From: Gammaproteobacteria bacterium UBA5078 | GTDB lineage: Bacteria; Pseudomonadota; Gammaproteobacteria; Pseudomonadales; Pseudohongiellaceae | NCBI GenBank assembly: GCA_002416505.1 | Contig: DIAM01000016.1 | Location: forward strand, 62,153-126,152 | DNA length: 64,000 nt | Reading direction: 5' to 3' | Shown: one piece after another, positions 17,872 through 26,285 of the stretch | How positions within the stretch are numbered: the first letter of the stretch is position 1 | How the letters are laid out: each line of letters opens with the position of its first letter | Translations under genes and position numbers: made by a program | Notes under the pieces: model-generated | What the model saw: the letters and a program-made list of their open reading frames with translations, nothing else | What the model was told of the DNA's origin: nothing | Databases searched by the model: none

Positions 17872-19092
17872 CTAGGACTTGTATTTGGCCAACTCTTTGC
17901 GCGCTATAACGCGGCGATGAACCTCGTCCGGGCCATCGGCCAGCCTTAGAGTGCGTTGACCTGTCCACAGCGCCGCCAAGGGGAAGTCTTGTGAGACCCC
18001 TGCCGCGCCATGCATTTGAATCGCGCGATCAATCACCCTGAGTGCCATATTCGGCACCGCAACCTTGATCTGTGAGATGGCATCGCGTGCGGCCTTATTG
18101 CCGATGGTATCCATCAACCAAGCAGCCTTAAAGACTAGGAGACGGCACATCTCGATCTCGATGCGGCTGTCGGCTATCACATCGTAATTGCCGCCGAGTT
18201 CTGCGAGGGGTTTGCCAAAGGCCTCGCGGCTCACCGAGCGCTCGCAGAGCAGCTGCAACGCCTTCTCGGCAGCGCCAATTGAGCGCATACAATGGTGGAT
18301 ACGGCCTGGGCCTAGACGCCCTTGCGATATCTCGAAACCACGCCCCCTGCCTAGAATGATATTGCTCTTAGGGACGCGCACATTCGAGAAACGAATATGC
18401 ATATGGCCATGGGGAGCGTCATCGCGACCGAACACCTCCATGGGGCGCAACACATCGACTCCGGGGGTATCGATGGGCACTAGAATCTGGGATTGACGGC
18501 TGTGTTTCGGAGCACCTGGATCGGTGATCACCATGACGATCATGATCTTGCAGCGTTTATCACCCGCACCGGAGATATAGAACTTCTCGCCGTTGATGAC
18601 CCACTCGTCGCCATCGAGCACTGCCGAGGTCGATATATTCGTGGCATCGGAGGACGCCACGTTGGGCTCTGTCATCGCGAAGGCGGAGCGAATCTTGCCC
18701 TCTAGCAGCGGCTTGAGCCACTGCTCTTTCTGTTCATCGGAACCATAGCGCTCCAAGACTTCCATATTACCCGTGTCGGGCGCGCTGCAATTGAAAGACT
18801 CCGAGGCGAGTCGGCTGCGGCCCATGATCTCGGCGAGATGGGCATACTCTAGGTTGCTAATGCCGGCACCGCCCTGACTCTTGGGGAGGAAGAAGTTCCA
18901 CAGACCCAGCGCTCGGGCTTTCGCCTTCAACCCTTCCAGAATCTCGTCCTGTCGCGGCGTGTGGGACCAGCGATCTCCGACCGATACTTCCTCGTGGTAT
19001 TCATTCTCTACCGCAGCCACATCCACTTCTACGAACTGTCGAATCTTCTCGCGAATCTCGACCATCTCGCTAGATAAGCCCAAGTCCATCAT
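17872..19092 (-). CDS. acyl-CoA dehydrogenase, ACAD10/11-like
   Basis: 406 residues from ATG 19092, which has AGAGGA 7 nt upstream; a GTG at 19110 is possible but lacks such a site. The acyl-CoA dehydrogenase fold is shown by AFAMTEPNVASSDATNI, GEKFYISGAG and RIHHCMRSIGAAEKALQL. The C-terminal LADGPDEVH is the ACAD10/11-type version of the loop that holds the catalytic Glu (YEGTSE) in medium-chain enzymes, leaving Asp in that position. It oxidises an acyl-CoA and would hand electrons to ETF and ETF-QO (2582-4252). It lies 54 bp after an SDR gene on the same strand and ends in a strong terminator. Confidence 0.93.
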   Translation of the reverse strand: MMDLGLSSEMVEIREKIRQFVEVDVAAVENEYHEEVSVGDRWSHTPRQDEILEGLKAKARALGLWNFFLPKSQGGAGISNLEYAHLAEIMGRSRLASESFNCSAPDTGNMEVLERYGSDEQKEQWLKPLLEGKIRSAFAMTEPNVASSDATNISTSAVLDGDEWVINGEKFYISGAGDKRCKIMIVMVITDPGAPKHSRQSQILVPIDTPGVDVLRPMEVFGRDDAPHGHMHIRFSNVRVPKSNIILGRGRGFEISQGRLGPGRIHHCMRSIGAAEKALQLLCERSVSREAFGKPLAELGGNYDVIADSRIEIEMCRLLVFKAAWLMDTIGNKAARDAISQIKVAVPNMALRVIDRAIQMHGAAGVSQDFPLAALWTGQRTLRLADGPDEVHRRVIARKELAKYKS

Positions 19093-19146
19093 ATTGATAT
19101 CCTCTGGCACGCCAATGCGTGACTCTCATGTAATTCGGTGTCTAGC

Positions 19147-19911
19147 TTAGCTAGCAATGGTACCGCCGCCATCGACGACGATAGTCTGTCCGGTAGTGAA
19201 ACTACCCGCAGAAGAAGCAAGATAGATGGCCGCGCCAGCGATCTCGTCGGGCTCGCCGATGCGGCGGAGTGGATAGGTTGAGACCGTTGCCGCATAAGTC
19301 TCTGGATTCTCCCACAGTGCCTTGGCGAAATCGGTACGCACCAAGCCAGGCGCGATGCAGTTTACGCGGACGTTCTTCGGCCCCCATTCGACCGCCAGAT
19401 TGCGCGCCAATTGCATGTCGGCGGCCTTGGAGATGCCATAGGCCCCCAGAACTTTACTGCCTTTCAAACCCGCGATTGACGAGACGATGACCACTGCTCC
19501 ACCGCCCTTCTCTGCCATCGCTGGAATGACCAGCTGGCAGAGACGGTGGGCACTGCCGATATTGGCATTCATGATCTTATCGAATGCCTCGTCGGGAATG
19601 TCCTGCGACGAACCGTAGTGCGGATTCAATGCCGCGTTGCAAACCAGAATATCGATCGCACCGAGCTGGGCAACGGTCTTCTCAACCAGATTGCGCAACT
19701 GCTCTTTGTAATTGATATTGCAGGCGATTGCGACGGCATGCCCCCCTCCAGCATTGATCTGCGCGGCGACTTCATCACAGGCATCCTGATTCCTGCTCGA
19801 GATCACCACGCGGGCCCCCGCCTCAGCCATACGGCTCGCGATTGCCAAACCAATGCCTTTCGTGGAGCCCGTTATCAATGCTACTTTCCCTGTTAGATCG
19901 AATAGGCTCAC
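19147..19911 (-). CDS. short-chain dehydrogenase/reductase
   Basis: 254 residues when started at the GTG at 19911, which has a strong GGGAGGGG site 6 nt upstream. The in-frame ATG 36 bp earlier (19947) has no such site and adds a 12-residue polar tail. Classical SDR features are TGSTKGIGLA for NAD(P), CNAAL, SSIAG with the catalytic Ser, and YGISK (Tyr-xxx-Lys). The C-terminus is TGQTIVVDGGG. It probably reduces a 3-oxo or oxidises a 3-hydroxy acyl group, since it precedes the acyl-CoA dehydrogenase gene; substrate not known. Confidence 0.9.
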   Translation of the reverse strand: MSLFDLTGKVALITGSTKGIGLAIASRMAEAGARVVISSRNQDACDEVAAQINAGGGHAVAIACNINYKEQLRNLVEKTVAQLGAIDILVCNAALNPHYGSSQDIPDEAFDKIMNANIGSAHRLCQLVIPAMAEKGGGAVVIVSSIAGLKGSKVLGAYGISKAADMQLARNLAVEWGPKNVRVNCIAPGLVRTDFAKALWENPETYAATVSTYPLRRIGEPDEIAGAAIYLASSAGSFTTGQTIVVDGGGTIAS

Positions 19912-20030
19912 TTTGCTCCCCTCCCTTTCCTCAATCATTCTTTTCAATAGGCTATATTCATGCAGTGAATATAACCACTAACCATTATCATAAATTAGCA
20001 AGAATCGCGTTGGATGGACAAGCCTTTTGT

Positions 20031-20867
20031 TTACTCCGCCATCCAATCACGCCTGCCCTTGCTCAGATGAGTCCCGCCATCCAAGGGGATGACGGCGCCA
20101 TTCACATAGGCCCCCGCTCGAGAACACAGGAACGCCAGTATTCCCACGATATCCTCTGGGGTCCCGATCCTGCCCATGGGACAGTCGTCCTCTATATCCT
20201 TGCGGAAATTATCCAGCACATAGTCCGTCATCTTCGACTCGAAGAAGCCCGGCGCTATCGCGTTGACGGTAATGCCTTGAGGCCCTAATTCCACCGCTAG
20301 GGTGCGGGTCAGATGATGCAGGGCCGCCTTGCTAGCGGAGTAGGCAAAGGTCGGCACGCGCTGGACCACGGGCACCTGCAGCCCATCCATAGAGCCGATA
20401 TTGATGACCCGCGCAGGCGACTCGCTCGTCGCCGCACTGCGTAGCGCCGAGTAGAGGTCTCTGGTCAAGCCAAACACACTGCTCACATTCGTCCTCATAA
20501 GCTTGTCGAACGCGGCATCGGGATAGTCTTCCAAGGGCGCACCCCAATTGCTGCCCGCATTGTTGATCAGGATTGCCAGACCCTGCGGCGCCTGCGCCGC
20601 AATCCTGCTCACCAAGTCTGCCCGTTGCTGCGCATCGTTGATGTCGGCCGCAATCCCTATGCAGTCCCCGAACCGGGCTAAGGATGCTGCCGCGTCGGCG
20701 CAGCGCTGCGCGTTGCGTGAGGCGATAAACACCCGGGCGCCATTGCGCAATAGGCCCTGGGCCATCATGAGGCCGATGCCACTGGACCCTCCCGTGACCA
20801 ACGCGGTCTTGCCACGCAATGAGAACAGCGCATCGATCGACAGCGTTGTAGTGTCTTCGTCCGGCAT
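20031..20867 (-). CDS. short-chain dehydrogenase/reductase, RhlG-like
   Basis: 278 residues. NADP motif TGGSSGIGLMMAQGLL, NNAGSNWGAP, catalytic Ser in INIGSMDG, YSASK, and a C-terminal PLDGGTHLSKG. The layout, with the insert after NNAGSNWG and MTDYVLD, resembles RhlG-type 3-oxoacyl reductases. It is first in a same-strand run SDR - SDR - acyl-CoA dehydrogenase, with a 119-bp gap before the second SDR, so it may or may not share the transcript. An inverted repeat ATATCG-TT-CGATAT lies just upstream (20886-20899), a possible regulator site. Confidence 0.9.
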   Translation of the reverse strand: MPDEDTTTLSIDALFSLRGKTALVTGGSSGIGLMMAQGLLRNGARVFIASRNAQRCADAAASLARFGDCIGIAADINDAQQRADLVSRIAAQAPQGLAILINNAGSNWGAPLEDYPDAAFDKLMRTNVSSVFGLTRDLYSALRSAATSESPARVINIGSMDGLQVPVVQRVPTFAYSASKAALHHLTRTLAVELGPQGITVNAIAPGFFESKMTDYVLDNFRKDIEDDCPMGRIGTPEDIVGILAFLCSRAGAYVNGAVIPLDGGTHLSKGRRDWMAE

Positions 20868-20977
20868 AGCACCCTCTCCCGTTAATATCGTTCGATATGA
20901 GCAGGATCATAGCACCCCGCAAGGCCCTGCACAGCTGCGCGCGGGCGCCACAGAGCCCGAAACGCTAGACGCAGAAC

Positions 20978-21001
20978 CGTTATATATGAAATGATATAGC
21001 G
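20978..21001 (+). promoter_or_regulatory. ModE-type molybdate operator upstream of modA
   Basis: Read on the minus strand the site is CGCTATATC-N6-TATATAACG, against the E. coli ModE consensus (ATCGnTATATA-N6-TATATAACGAT, from memory). The arms agree at all but one core base. It ends 31 bp before the modA ATG, a repressing position. No modE gene is in the window. Confidence 0.72.
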
Positions 21002-21032
21002 CTCTATACACACGCCGTTCGGGAAACGATCG

Positions 21033-21818
21033 ATGAACACTCTTTTCTCGCGAATATGGTTCGCCGCGCTCGCCTGTAGTTGTGCCATCGCCAGCGGCCA
21101 AGCCCTCGCTCAACGCACGACCGTCGCCGCCGCATCCGACCTGCAATTCGCGCTCGAGGCGCTGCGCACGCAATTCCAACAAGAAAGTGGCAAATCGATA
21201 CAGGTGGTCTATGGTTCTTCGGGAAATTTCTATCGCCAGATTCGCGAGGGAGCTCCGTTCCAGATGTTCCTTTCCGCAGACGAATCTTACGTTCAGCAAC
21301 TAGTAGAGGCAGGGCTCACGGAGGATGAGGGCGCACTATACGCATTAGGTCGTATCGTCATCATCGCGCCCCATGGCTCCAGACTAAAGGCGGACGCACA
21401 ATTGCAAGACCTAGGTGCGGCCCTAGCTGCGGGTCGCATCGCGCGTTTCGCTATCGCCAATCCAGAACACGCACCCTATGGTGAACGCGCCGAGGAGGCC
21501 CTCCGTCATGCCGGTCTATGGGACGCACTGCAGGGCAAATTGGTGCTAGGTGAGAACGTCTCCCAAGCCGCGCAGTTTGCTACCTCGGGCAATGCACAAG
21601 GCGGCATCATTGCTTACTCATTAGCCCTGTCTCCGAACGTTTCAGCACTCGGTGAGTTCGCCCTGATCCCGCAGCACTGGCATCAGCCGCTGCGCCAGCG
21701 CATGGTGCTATTGAATACGGCGAACGCGGACGTTAGAGACTTCTATGCCTATCTGCAGAGCGCCCCCGCCCGGGAGATAATGCAGCGCTATGGCTTCGCA
21801 CTCCCCGAAGATCGATAA
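21033..21818 (+). CDS. modA: molybdate-binding periplasmic protein ModA
   Basis: 261 residues with a signal peptide (FAALACSCAIASGQALA). The solute-binding fold starts TTVAAASDLQFALEAL and carries IQVVYGSSGNFYRQIREGAPFQMFLSADESYVQQL, the oxyanion-binding blocks of ModA (Ser in ASDL and in YGSSGN). It captures molybdate or tungstate for ModBC. It heads modABC, with modB starting 10 bp after its stop, and is probably repressed by ModE-Mo through the upstream operator. Confidence 0.95.
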   Translation: MNTLFSRIWFAALACSCAIASGQALAQRTTVAAASDLQFALEALRTQFQQESGKSIQVVYGSSGNFYRQIREGAPFQMFLSADESYVQQLVEAGLTEDEGALYALGRIVIIAPHGSRLKADAQLQDLGAALAAGRIARFAIANPEHAPYGERAEEALRHAGLWDALQGKLVLGENVSQAAQFATSGNAQGGIIAYSLALSPNVSALGEFALIPQHWHQPLRQRMVLLNTANADVRDFYAYLQSAPAREIMQRYGFALPEDR

Positions 21819-21828
21819 GGTTGAAGAT

Positions 21829-22503
21829 ATGGATTGGTCCGCATTAAAGCTTTCTCTCGAACTGTCATTCTGGACGATGCTGATCCTCCTGCCAGTGGGC
21901 ATCTTCTTGGGACGTCACTTAGCGTGGACCCAATTCCGTAGCAAGAGTGTAGTAGAGGCTCTGCTGACGCTCCCCTTAGTTTTGCCACCCACGGTACTGG
22001 GCTTCTACCTGCTCGTGGCCATGGGCGCCAGGTCACCCATTGGTCAGGCATACGAGTCTGTGTTCGGTCAGCAATTAAGTTTCTCATTCGCGGGCCTGTT
22101 GGTCGCCTCACTGATTTTCAATCTTCCCTTCGCCATTCAACCCATGCAGCGCGCCTTCGAGGCGATCCCTCAAGAGGTGCGCGAGGCGGCACGCTGCTGC
22201 GGCCTGTCACCCTGGCGAATCCTAGGACGCATCGAACTGCCGCTGGCATGGCCCGGCATCCTCTCCGCACTGGTGCTGACCTTCGCTCACACGCTGGGGG
22301 AGTTCGGCGTAGTCCTGATGGTCGGTGGCAGCATTCCGGGGGAGACCCGCACCATCGCTATCTCTATCTATGATCGCGTGCAGGCCTTCGATAACCAGGC
22401 CGCCGCCACGATGTCCGCCGTACTCCTGATCATCTCTCTGGCCGCGATCAGCCTGTCTTATTTCGCGACCTCGCGCCTCGGCAAGAGGCACGAACATGTC
22501 TGA
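21829..22503 (+). CDS. modB: molybdate ABC transporter permease ModB
   Basis: 224 residues from the ATG at 21829 (MDWSALKLS), which follows an AAGGTTGAAG site. The longer frame from 21790 overlaps modA and adds a polar tail. Five to six membrane spans, and the permease signature AARCCGLSPWRILGRIELPLAWPGI in the EAA loop, followed by FAHTLGEFGVVLMVGG, the ModB hallmark. It forms the inner-membrane channel with ModC, whose ATG overlaps its last 8 bp. Confidence 0.95.
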   Translation: MDWSALKLSLELSFWTMLILLPVGIFLGRHLAWTQFRSKSVVEALLTLPLVLPPTVLGFYLLVAMGARSPIGQAYESVFGQQLSFSFAGLLVASLIFNLPFAIQPMQRAFEAIPQEVREAARCCGLSPWRILGRIELPLAWPGILSALVLTFAHTLGEFGVVLMVGGSIPGETRTIAISIYDRVQAFDNQAAATMSAVLLIISLAAISLSYFATSRLGKRHEHV

Positions 22504-23587
22504 TGGCCTCCACCTGAGCCTGACACAAGACAGCCCTATCCCCTTGGCCGCGCAGATACATTGCGCTCCGGGCGAAGTGCTCGCCTTAGTCGGCCCTTCG
22601 GGCAGTGGCAAATCGACTCTGCTGCGCAGCATCGCCGGTTTATACCGACCGAAGTCGGGGCAGATTCGCTGCGCGGGAGAGGTGTGGTTCGACAGCGCAC
22701 GCGGCATCAATATGCCCACCGCGGCGCGCCGTGTCGGCATGGTTTTTCAGAATTTCGCGCTCTTTCCCCACCTAAGTGCGCTGGACAATATTGCGGAGGC
22801 GATGCTCGATTATCCCAAGGCTGAACGCCAAGAACGCGCCCGCTCCTGGCTAGATCGCGTGCATCTTGCCGGACTCGACAAGCGCCTCCCTCGGCAATTG
22901 TCCGGCGGTCAACAGCAAAGAGTTGCCGTCGCCAGAGCGCTGGCCCGCGAACCGAAGGTATTACTCCTGGACGAGCCGTTCTCGGCGGTCGATAGAAGCA
23001 CGCGCGAGTCTCTCTATCATGAGCTCGCGGAACTGCGGCAAGTACTAAACATGCCGGTAATACTAGTGACTCACGATCTCGATGAGGCGACTCTATTGGC
23101 AGATCGCATGAGCATTCTCAACGTCGGCAAGACACTGCAGACCGCCTCGCCCGATCAACTTCTCGCGGCGCCTAAGAGTGCCGAGGTCGCCAAGCTGATG
23201 GGGATGCGCAATGTCTTTACTGGAACAGTTGTACGACACGAGCCAAGCCACTCCGTCATCGCATGGGGCGAGCACAAACTACGGGTGCGGCTGCACGCGG
23301 ACTTCGAGGCCGGGACCGAGATTTTCTGGGCGATGCCCACTGCGGGGGTGTTGTTAATGCCGTCGCGCTCGCGCGAGTCGGAGACGCTGGACAATGAGAT
23401 CCCGGTACGGATCGTCACGATGTTGGCGCTGGGAGAGCAGTACCGCGTGACACTGCAGGTTGGGGCGGATCGCGTCACTATGAACGTGCCAAGACATATC
23501 GCACAACGCTACGCCTTGGCAGAGGATCAACAACTTAGTGTGCGACTGCGTGGAGAGACAGTCCACCTTATGCCCATCGAGGCTTAG
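22496..23587 (+). CDS. modC: molybdate ABC transporter ATPase ModC
   Basis: 363 residues. Walker A GPSGSGKSTLLRSIAG (~33-48), signature LSGGQQQRVAVARAL, Walker B VLLLDEPFSAVD, switch VTHDLDEA. The C-terminal ~130 residues form the TOBE/molybdate-sensing domain found in ModC (MGMRNVFTGTVVRHEPSHS onward; RLRGETVHLMPIEA at the end). It drives molybdate import. It overlaps modB by 8 bp, a usual sign of coupled translation. The downstream gene faces the other way, 26 bp from its stop. Confidence 0.95.
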   Translation: MSDGLHLSLTQDSPIPLAAQIHCAPGEVLALVGPSGSGKSTLLRSIAGLYRPKSGQIRCAGEVWFDSARGINMPTAARRVGMVFQNFALFPHLSALDNIAEAMLDYPKAERQERARSWLDRVHLAGLDKRLPRQLSGGQQQRVAVARALAREPKVLLLDEPFSAVDRSTRESLYHELAELRQVLNMPVILVTHDLDEATLLADRMSILNVGKTLQTASPDQLLAAPKSAEVAKLMGMRNVFTGTVVRHEPSHSVIAWGEHKLRVRLHADFEAGTEIFWAMPTAGVLLMPSRSRESETLDNEIPVRIVTMLALGEQYRVTLQVGADRVTMNVPRHIAQRYALAEDQQLSVRLRGETVHLMPIEA

Positions 23588-23613
23588 CCTCTAGCAACAC
23601 AAGGTGGAACACT

Positions 23614-24630
23614 TCACTCTTCGGCGACTTTCACTAATTGCTTGCCGAAATTCTTGCCACGCAGCAAGCCTCTGAACAACTCCGGCGCATTCTCTAGGCC
23701 TTCGCCGATCGATTCACGATACTTGACACGGCCTTCCTTAACCCATTGACCCAGTTGCTTGGTTGCCTCCGGCCAACGCTCTACCCATTCGCCGACGAGG
23801 AAGAACCGATGCTCTGGCGCCTGCGGCAAATCCTTGAAAATCTGGAATGGCGTGACGACCTTAGTAATATCTTCGGCGTTGTAGCTGGAGACATATCCGC
23901 AAATGGGCACTCTGGCGCCTTTGTTCAGCAAGGGTGCGACAGCCTGGGCGACCTCGCCACCAACATTCTCGAAATAAATATCGATCCCTTTAGGACAGGC
24001 TTTGCGCAGCGCTTCGGCGAGGTTACCCGCCTTGTAGTCGATGCACTCATCGAAGCCAAGCTCTTCCTTGACATAGCGGCACTTCGCCTCGCCACCGGCG
24101 ATACCGATAACGCGCAAGCCTAGAATCTTCGCCACCTGGCCGACGACCGAGCCCACCGCACCGGATGCGGCGGCGACCACTAGCGTCTCGCCCGCCTGCG
24201 GCTTGCCTAGCTCTTGCAGGCCGAAGAATGCGGTACGACCGGGCATGCCGACCACGCCTAGATGCGCGGAGAGCGTGCCATTGTTTAGGTCGACCTTCAT
24301 CAGCCCTGGACCGCTGTCGTCGGTCACTATAACGCTCTGCCAGCCGCGATGTGCCGTCACATAATCGCCCACTTTATACAGGGACGATTTTGACTCTATG
24401 ATGACGCCAGCACTCTCGCCATTGATGACCTCACCAATCTGCAAGGGATTAGCATAGGACTTCACATCGTTCATGCGGCCGCGCATATAGGGGTCTAGCG
24501 ATAGCCAGAGTACTTTGATGCGAATCTGGCCGTCTTGGAGAGCCGGTGACTCTTCGGTAATAAATTCGAAACAACTGTCATCGGGTTCCCCGACTGGCCG
24601 TTTGGCCAATACCACGCGAGTATTCTTCAT
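23614..24630 (-). CDS. CurA/prostaglandin-reductase-like NADP oxidoreductase (zinc-free MDR)
   Basis: 338 residues from ATG 24630, which has AAGGGGGA 5 nt upstream; an earlier in-frame start at 24654 adds MTSSKGEF. Medium-chain reductase with LWLSLDPYMRGRMND, AASGAVGSVVGQVAKILG (NADP fold) and the C-terminal SIGEGLENAPELFRGLLRGKNFGKQLVKV typical of curcumin reductase and leukotriene B4 12-hydroxydehydrogenase relatives. No structural-zinc cysteines. It reduces the C=C bond of an alpha,beta-unsaturated ketone or aldehyde; physiological substrate unknown. Monocistronic. Confidence 0.93.
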   Translation of the reverse strand: MKNTRVVLAKRPVGEPDDSCFEFITEESPALQDGQIRIKVLWLSLDPYMRGRMNDVKSYANPLQIGEVINGESAGVIIESKSSLYKVGDYVTAHRGWQSVIVTDDSGPGLMKVDLNNGTLSAHLGVVGMPGRTAFFGLQELGKPQAGETLVVAAASGAVGSVVGQVAKILGLRVIGIAGGEAKCRYVKEELGFDECIDYKAGNLAEALRKACPKGIDIYFENVGGEVAQAVAPLLNKGARVPICGYVSSYNAEDITKVVTPFQIFKDLPQAPEHRFFLVGEWVERWPEATKQLGQWVKEGRVKYRESIGEGLENAPELFRGLLRGKNFGKQLVKVAEE

Positions 24631-24705
24631 AAATTCCCCCTTACTCGAAGTCATACATGTATAAAACGAAGACGCATACTAGCGCATGAATCGCGCACTT
24701 CACAG

Positions 24706-25929
24706 TCAGGCACTCTTAGCCGTGCGCAATTGACCATACGCGGCTTGTAACTGTGTTAGTGCACCGCACAGAAGCCCTATAGCTTCGTCTACTTCCTGCT
24801 CACTGACCAGGAGGCTAGGGATCAATCGCAACACTCCATTGCGCGTTGGCGTCACGATGAGCCCTCTATCCAGACAGGAGGATGTTAACGCCGCCACTTG
24901 CACATCGGAATGCATCTGGATGCCAATCAATAGGCCACTGCCCCTAAGCACGCGAACTTGCTCTGGGTACAGGGACGGCAAGTTTTCTAGGCGCTGCAAT
25001 ATCAACGCGCCCATCGCGTGTGCGCGGGCTGCGATCTTATTGCTTTGTAAAAAATCCAAGACAGTCTCGGCGACCGCGCAGCCGAGCGGATTGCCGCAAA
25101 AGGTCCCGCCGTGATCGCCCTTGTGTATTCCCGCCGCCACGGCATCGCTTACCGCAAAGGCGGCGAAAGGAAAGCCCGCAGCTATGCCTTTACCCATGGT
25201 CAGAATATCGGGACTCACTCCGGCAGCATCCACAGCGAAAAAACTTCCTGTGCGACAAAAACCAGTCTGCACTTCATCGGCGATGAACAGGGCGCCATGC
25301 TCTGCGCAGAGACGCGACAGATCTTGCAGATAACCCGGTGGCGGCATCTGCACGCCTCCCTCACCCTGCACGGGCTCGATAATGACGGCGGCAACCCGAT
25401 CATTCATTAACGCCCCTAGCGCCTCGACGTCGCCGAAAGGTGCGAACACATTGCTCGGCACTATCGGCAAGTAGCGCGCTGCATTCTCTCGCCCTCCGGA
25501 CAGGGACAGGGTACTCAGGGTCCTACCATGAAAAGAGCCCGACACGGCGATGACGATCGGCCGCCCAGTGACCTTACGCGCCAGCTTTACCGCTGCGTCG
25601 TTCGCCTCCGCGCCGCTATTAGCGAAGAAAACTCGGTGCAAACCTTTAGGCAGCACGTCCTGCAACTTCGCTAGCAAGCGTGAGCGCACAGGCGAGTAAG
25701 TGAAACCCGAATTGGGGTTCTGCATCAACTTGGCCGCCTGAGTCGCAATGGCGTTGACGATGAGCGGATGGGAATGACCGAGTGCCGTCACGCCCCAGCC
25801 GGAGGTAAAGTCCAGATAGCGGCGACCATCCTCGTCCCAGACATAGCTGCCTAGTCCGCGCTCGATCGCGATCTGTTGTTTATTGCACACTGTCAGTCCG
25901 AGACTATCTTCGATTGCAATGGTATTCAT
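24706..25929 (-). CDS. argD: ArgD-like acetylornithine/succinyl-DAP aminotransferase (class III)
   Basis: 407 residues from the ATG at 25929, which has GGAG 6 nt upstream; ATG 25941 lacks a site. Class III PLP aminotransferase: FTSGWGVTALGHSHP, FFANSGAEANDAAVKLAR, SGSFHGRTL, FIADEVQTGFCRTG with Asp218, and Lys247 (LTMGKGIAAG) as the PLP lysine. It is the best match to ArgD among class III enzymes, converting N-acetylglutamate semialdehyde to acetylornithine, but the substrate is by resemblance. Between its promoter and start lie a 43-codon Arg-rich reading frame and a terminator hairpin, consistent with regulation by transcription attenuation. Confidence 0.85.
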   Translation of the reverse strand: MNTIAIEDSLGLTVCNKQQIAIERGLGSYVWDEDGRRYLDFTSGWGVTALGHSHPLIVNAIATQAAKLMQNPNSGFTYSPVRSRLLAKLQDVLPKGLHRVFFANSGAEANDAAVKLARKVTGRPIVIAVSGSFHGRTLSTLSLSGGRENAARYLPIVPSNVFAPFGDVEALGALMNDRVAAVIIEPVQGEGGVQMPPPGYLQDLSRLCAEHGALFIADEVQTGFCRTGSFFAVDAAGVSPDILTMGKGIAAGFPFAAFAVSDAVAAGIHKGDHGGTFCGNPLGCAVAETVLDFLQSNKIAARAHAMGALILQRLENLPSLYPEQVRVLRGSGLLIGIQMHSDVQVAALTSSCLDRGLIVTPTRNGVLRLIPSLLVSEQEVDEAIGLLCGALTQLQAAYGQLRTAKSA

Positions 25930-25954
25930 GGGTGGCTCCATCTTTTTTCAAGGT

Positions 25955-25994
25955 AAAAAAAAACCTCCAGGGTGCGGGACGCCTGGAGGTTTTT
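25955..25994 (-). terminator. intrinsic terminator in the leader of the argD-like gene (attenuator)
   Basis: A perfect 10-bp stem, 25962-25971 with 25982-25991 (AACCTCCAGG and its complement), a 10-nt loop and a nine-U tract (A-run 25955-25963), 26 bp upstream of the argD-like ATG and 20 bp downstream of the leader-peptide stop. The outer A/U runs add to the stem. Its 5' arm can instead pair with leader bases 26033-26048: five pairs UGGAG:CUCCA and four pairs CGCC:GGCG around a 7-nt bulge. Confidence 0.85.
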
Positions 25995-26014
25995 CGTTCT
26001 GGGTTCTGTTGAAC

Positions 26015-26146
26015 TTAGAGAGTCTCAGGCATCTCCACTAGTGTGGCGCAAATGGCACGCGCACGACGGCGCGCCGCGGCCGAAACGGCGGCGGCAATGG
26101 CGTTAGCCATCGATAGTTCTGTCTGCGTGCAAAGAACGAGTTTCAT
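26015..26146 (-). CDS. 43-residue arginine-rich leader peptide (putative attenuator peptide)
   Basis: ATG at 26144-26146 and TAA at 26015-26017, lying between a good promoter and an intrinsic terminator ahead of the argD-like gene. The peptide starts MKLVLCTQTELSMANA, continues with an Ala-rich part and then AAARRRARAICATLVEMPETL. Four Arg codons in five (residues 26-30, 26057-26071) immediately precede a segment that can form an antiterminator. This is the layout of a ribosome-mediated attenuator whose sensed amino acid would be arginine, fitting the product of the pathway of the gene it controls. No clear Shine-Dalgarno precedes the ATG. Alternatively it is a small protein of its own. Confidence 0.6.
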   Translation of the reverse strand: MKLVLCTQTELSMANAIAAAVSAAARRRARAICATLVEMPETL

Positions 26147-26191
26147 GAGATTGTGTGTATCGACTCTTAAAGCAGGGACTTGAGGCGGGCG

Positions 26192-26220
26192 ACTGTATGT
26201 GATCTAGTAAGCGCTGTCAA
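26192..26220 (-). promoter_or_regulatory. sigma-70 promoter of the leader-argD transcript
   Basis: A perfect TTGACA -35 (plus-strand 26215-26220), a 17-bp spacer and TACAGT as -10 (26192-26197). Predicted start near 26185, about 40 nt before the leader-peptide ATG. Confidence 0.7.
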
Positions 26221-26285
26221 TTGTTGAAAACTGGATAGGAGCGAAAATAAATGCAAATATTGCTCGTGTTCATGTAGCCACTAGA

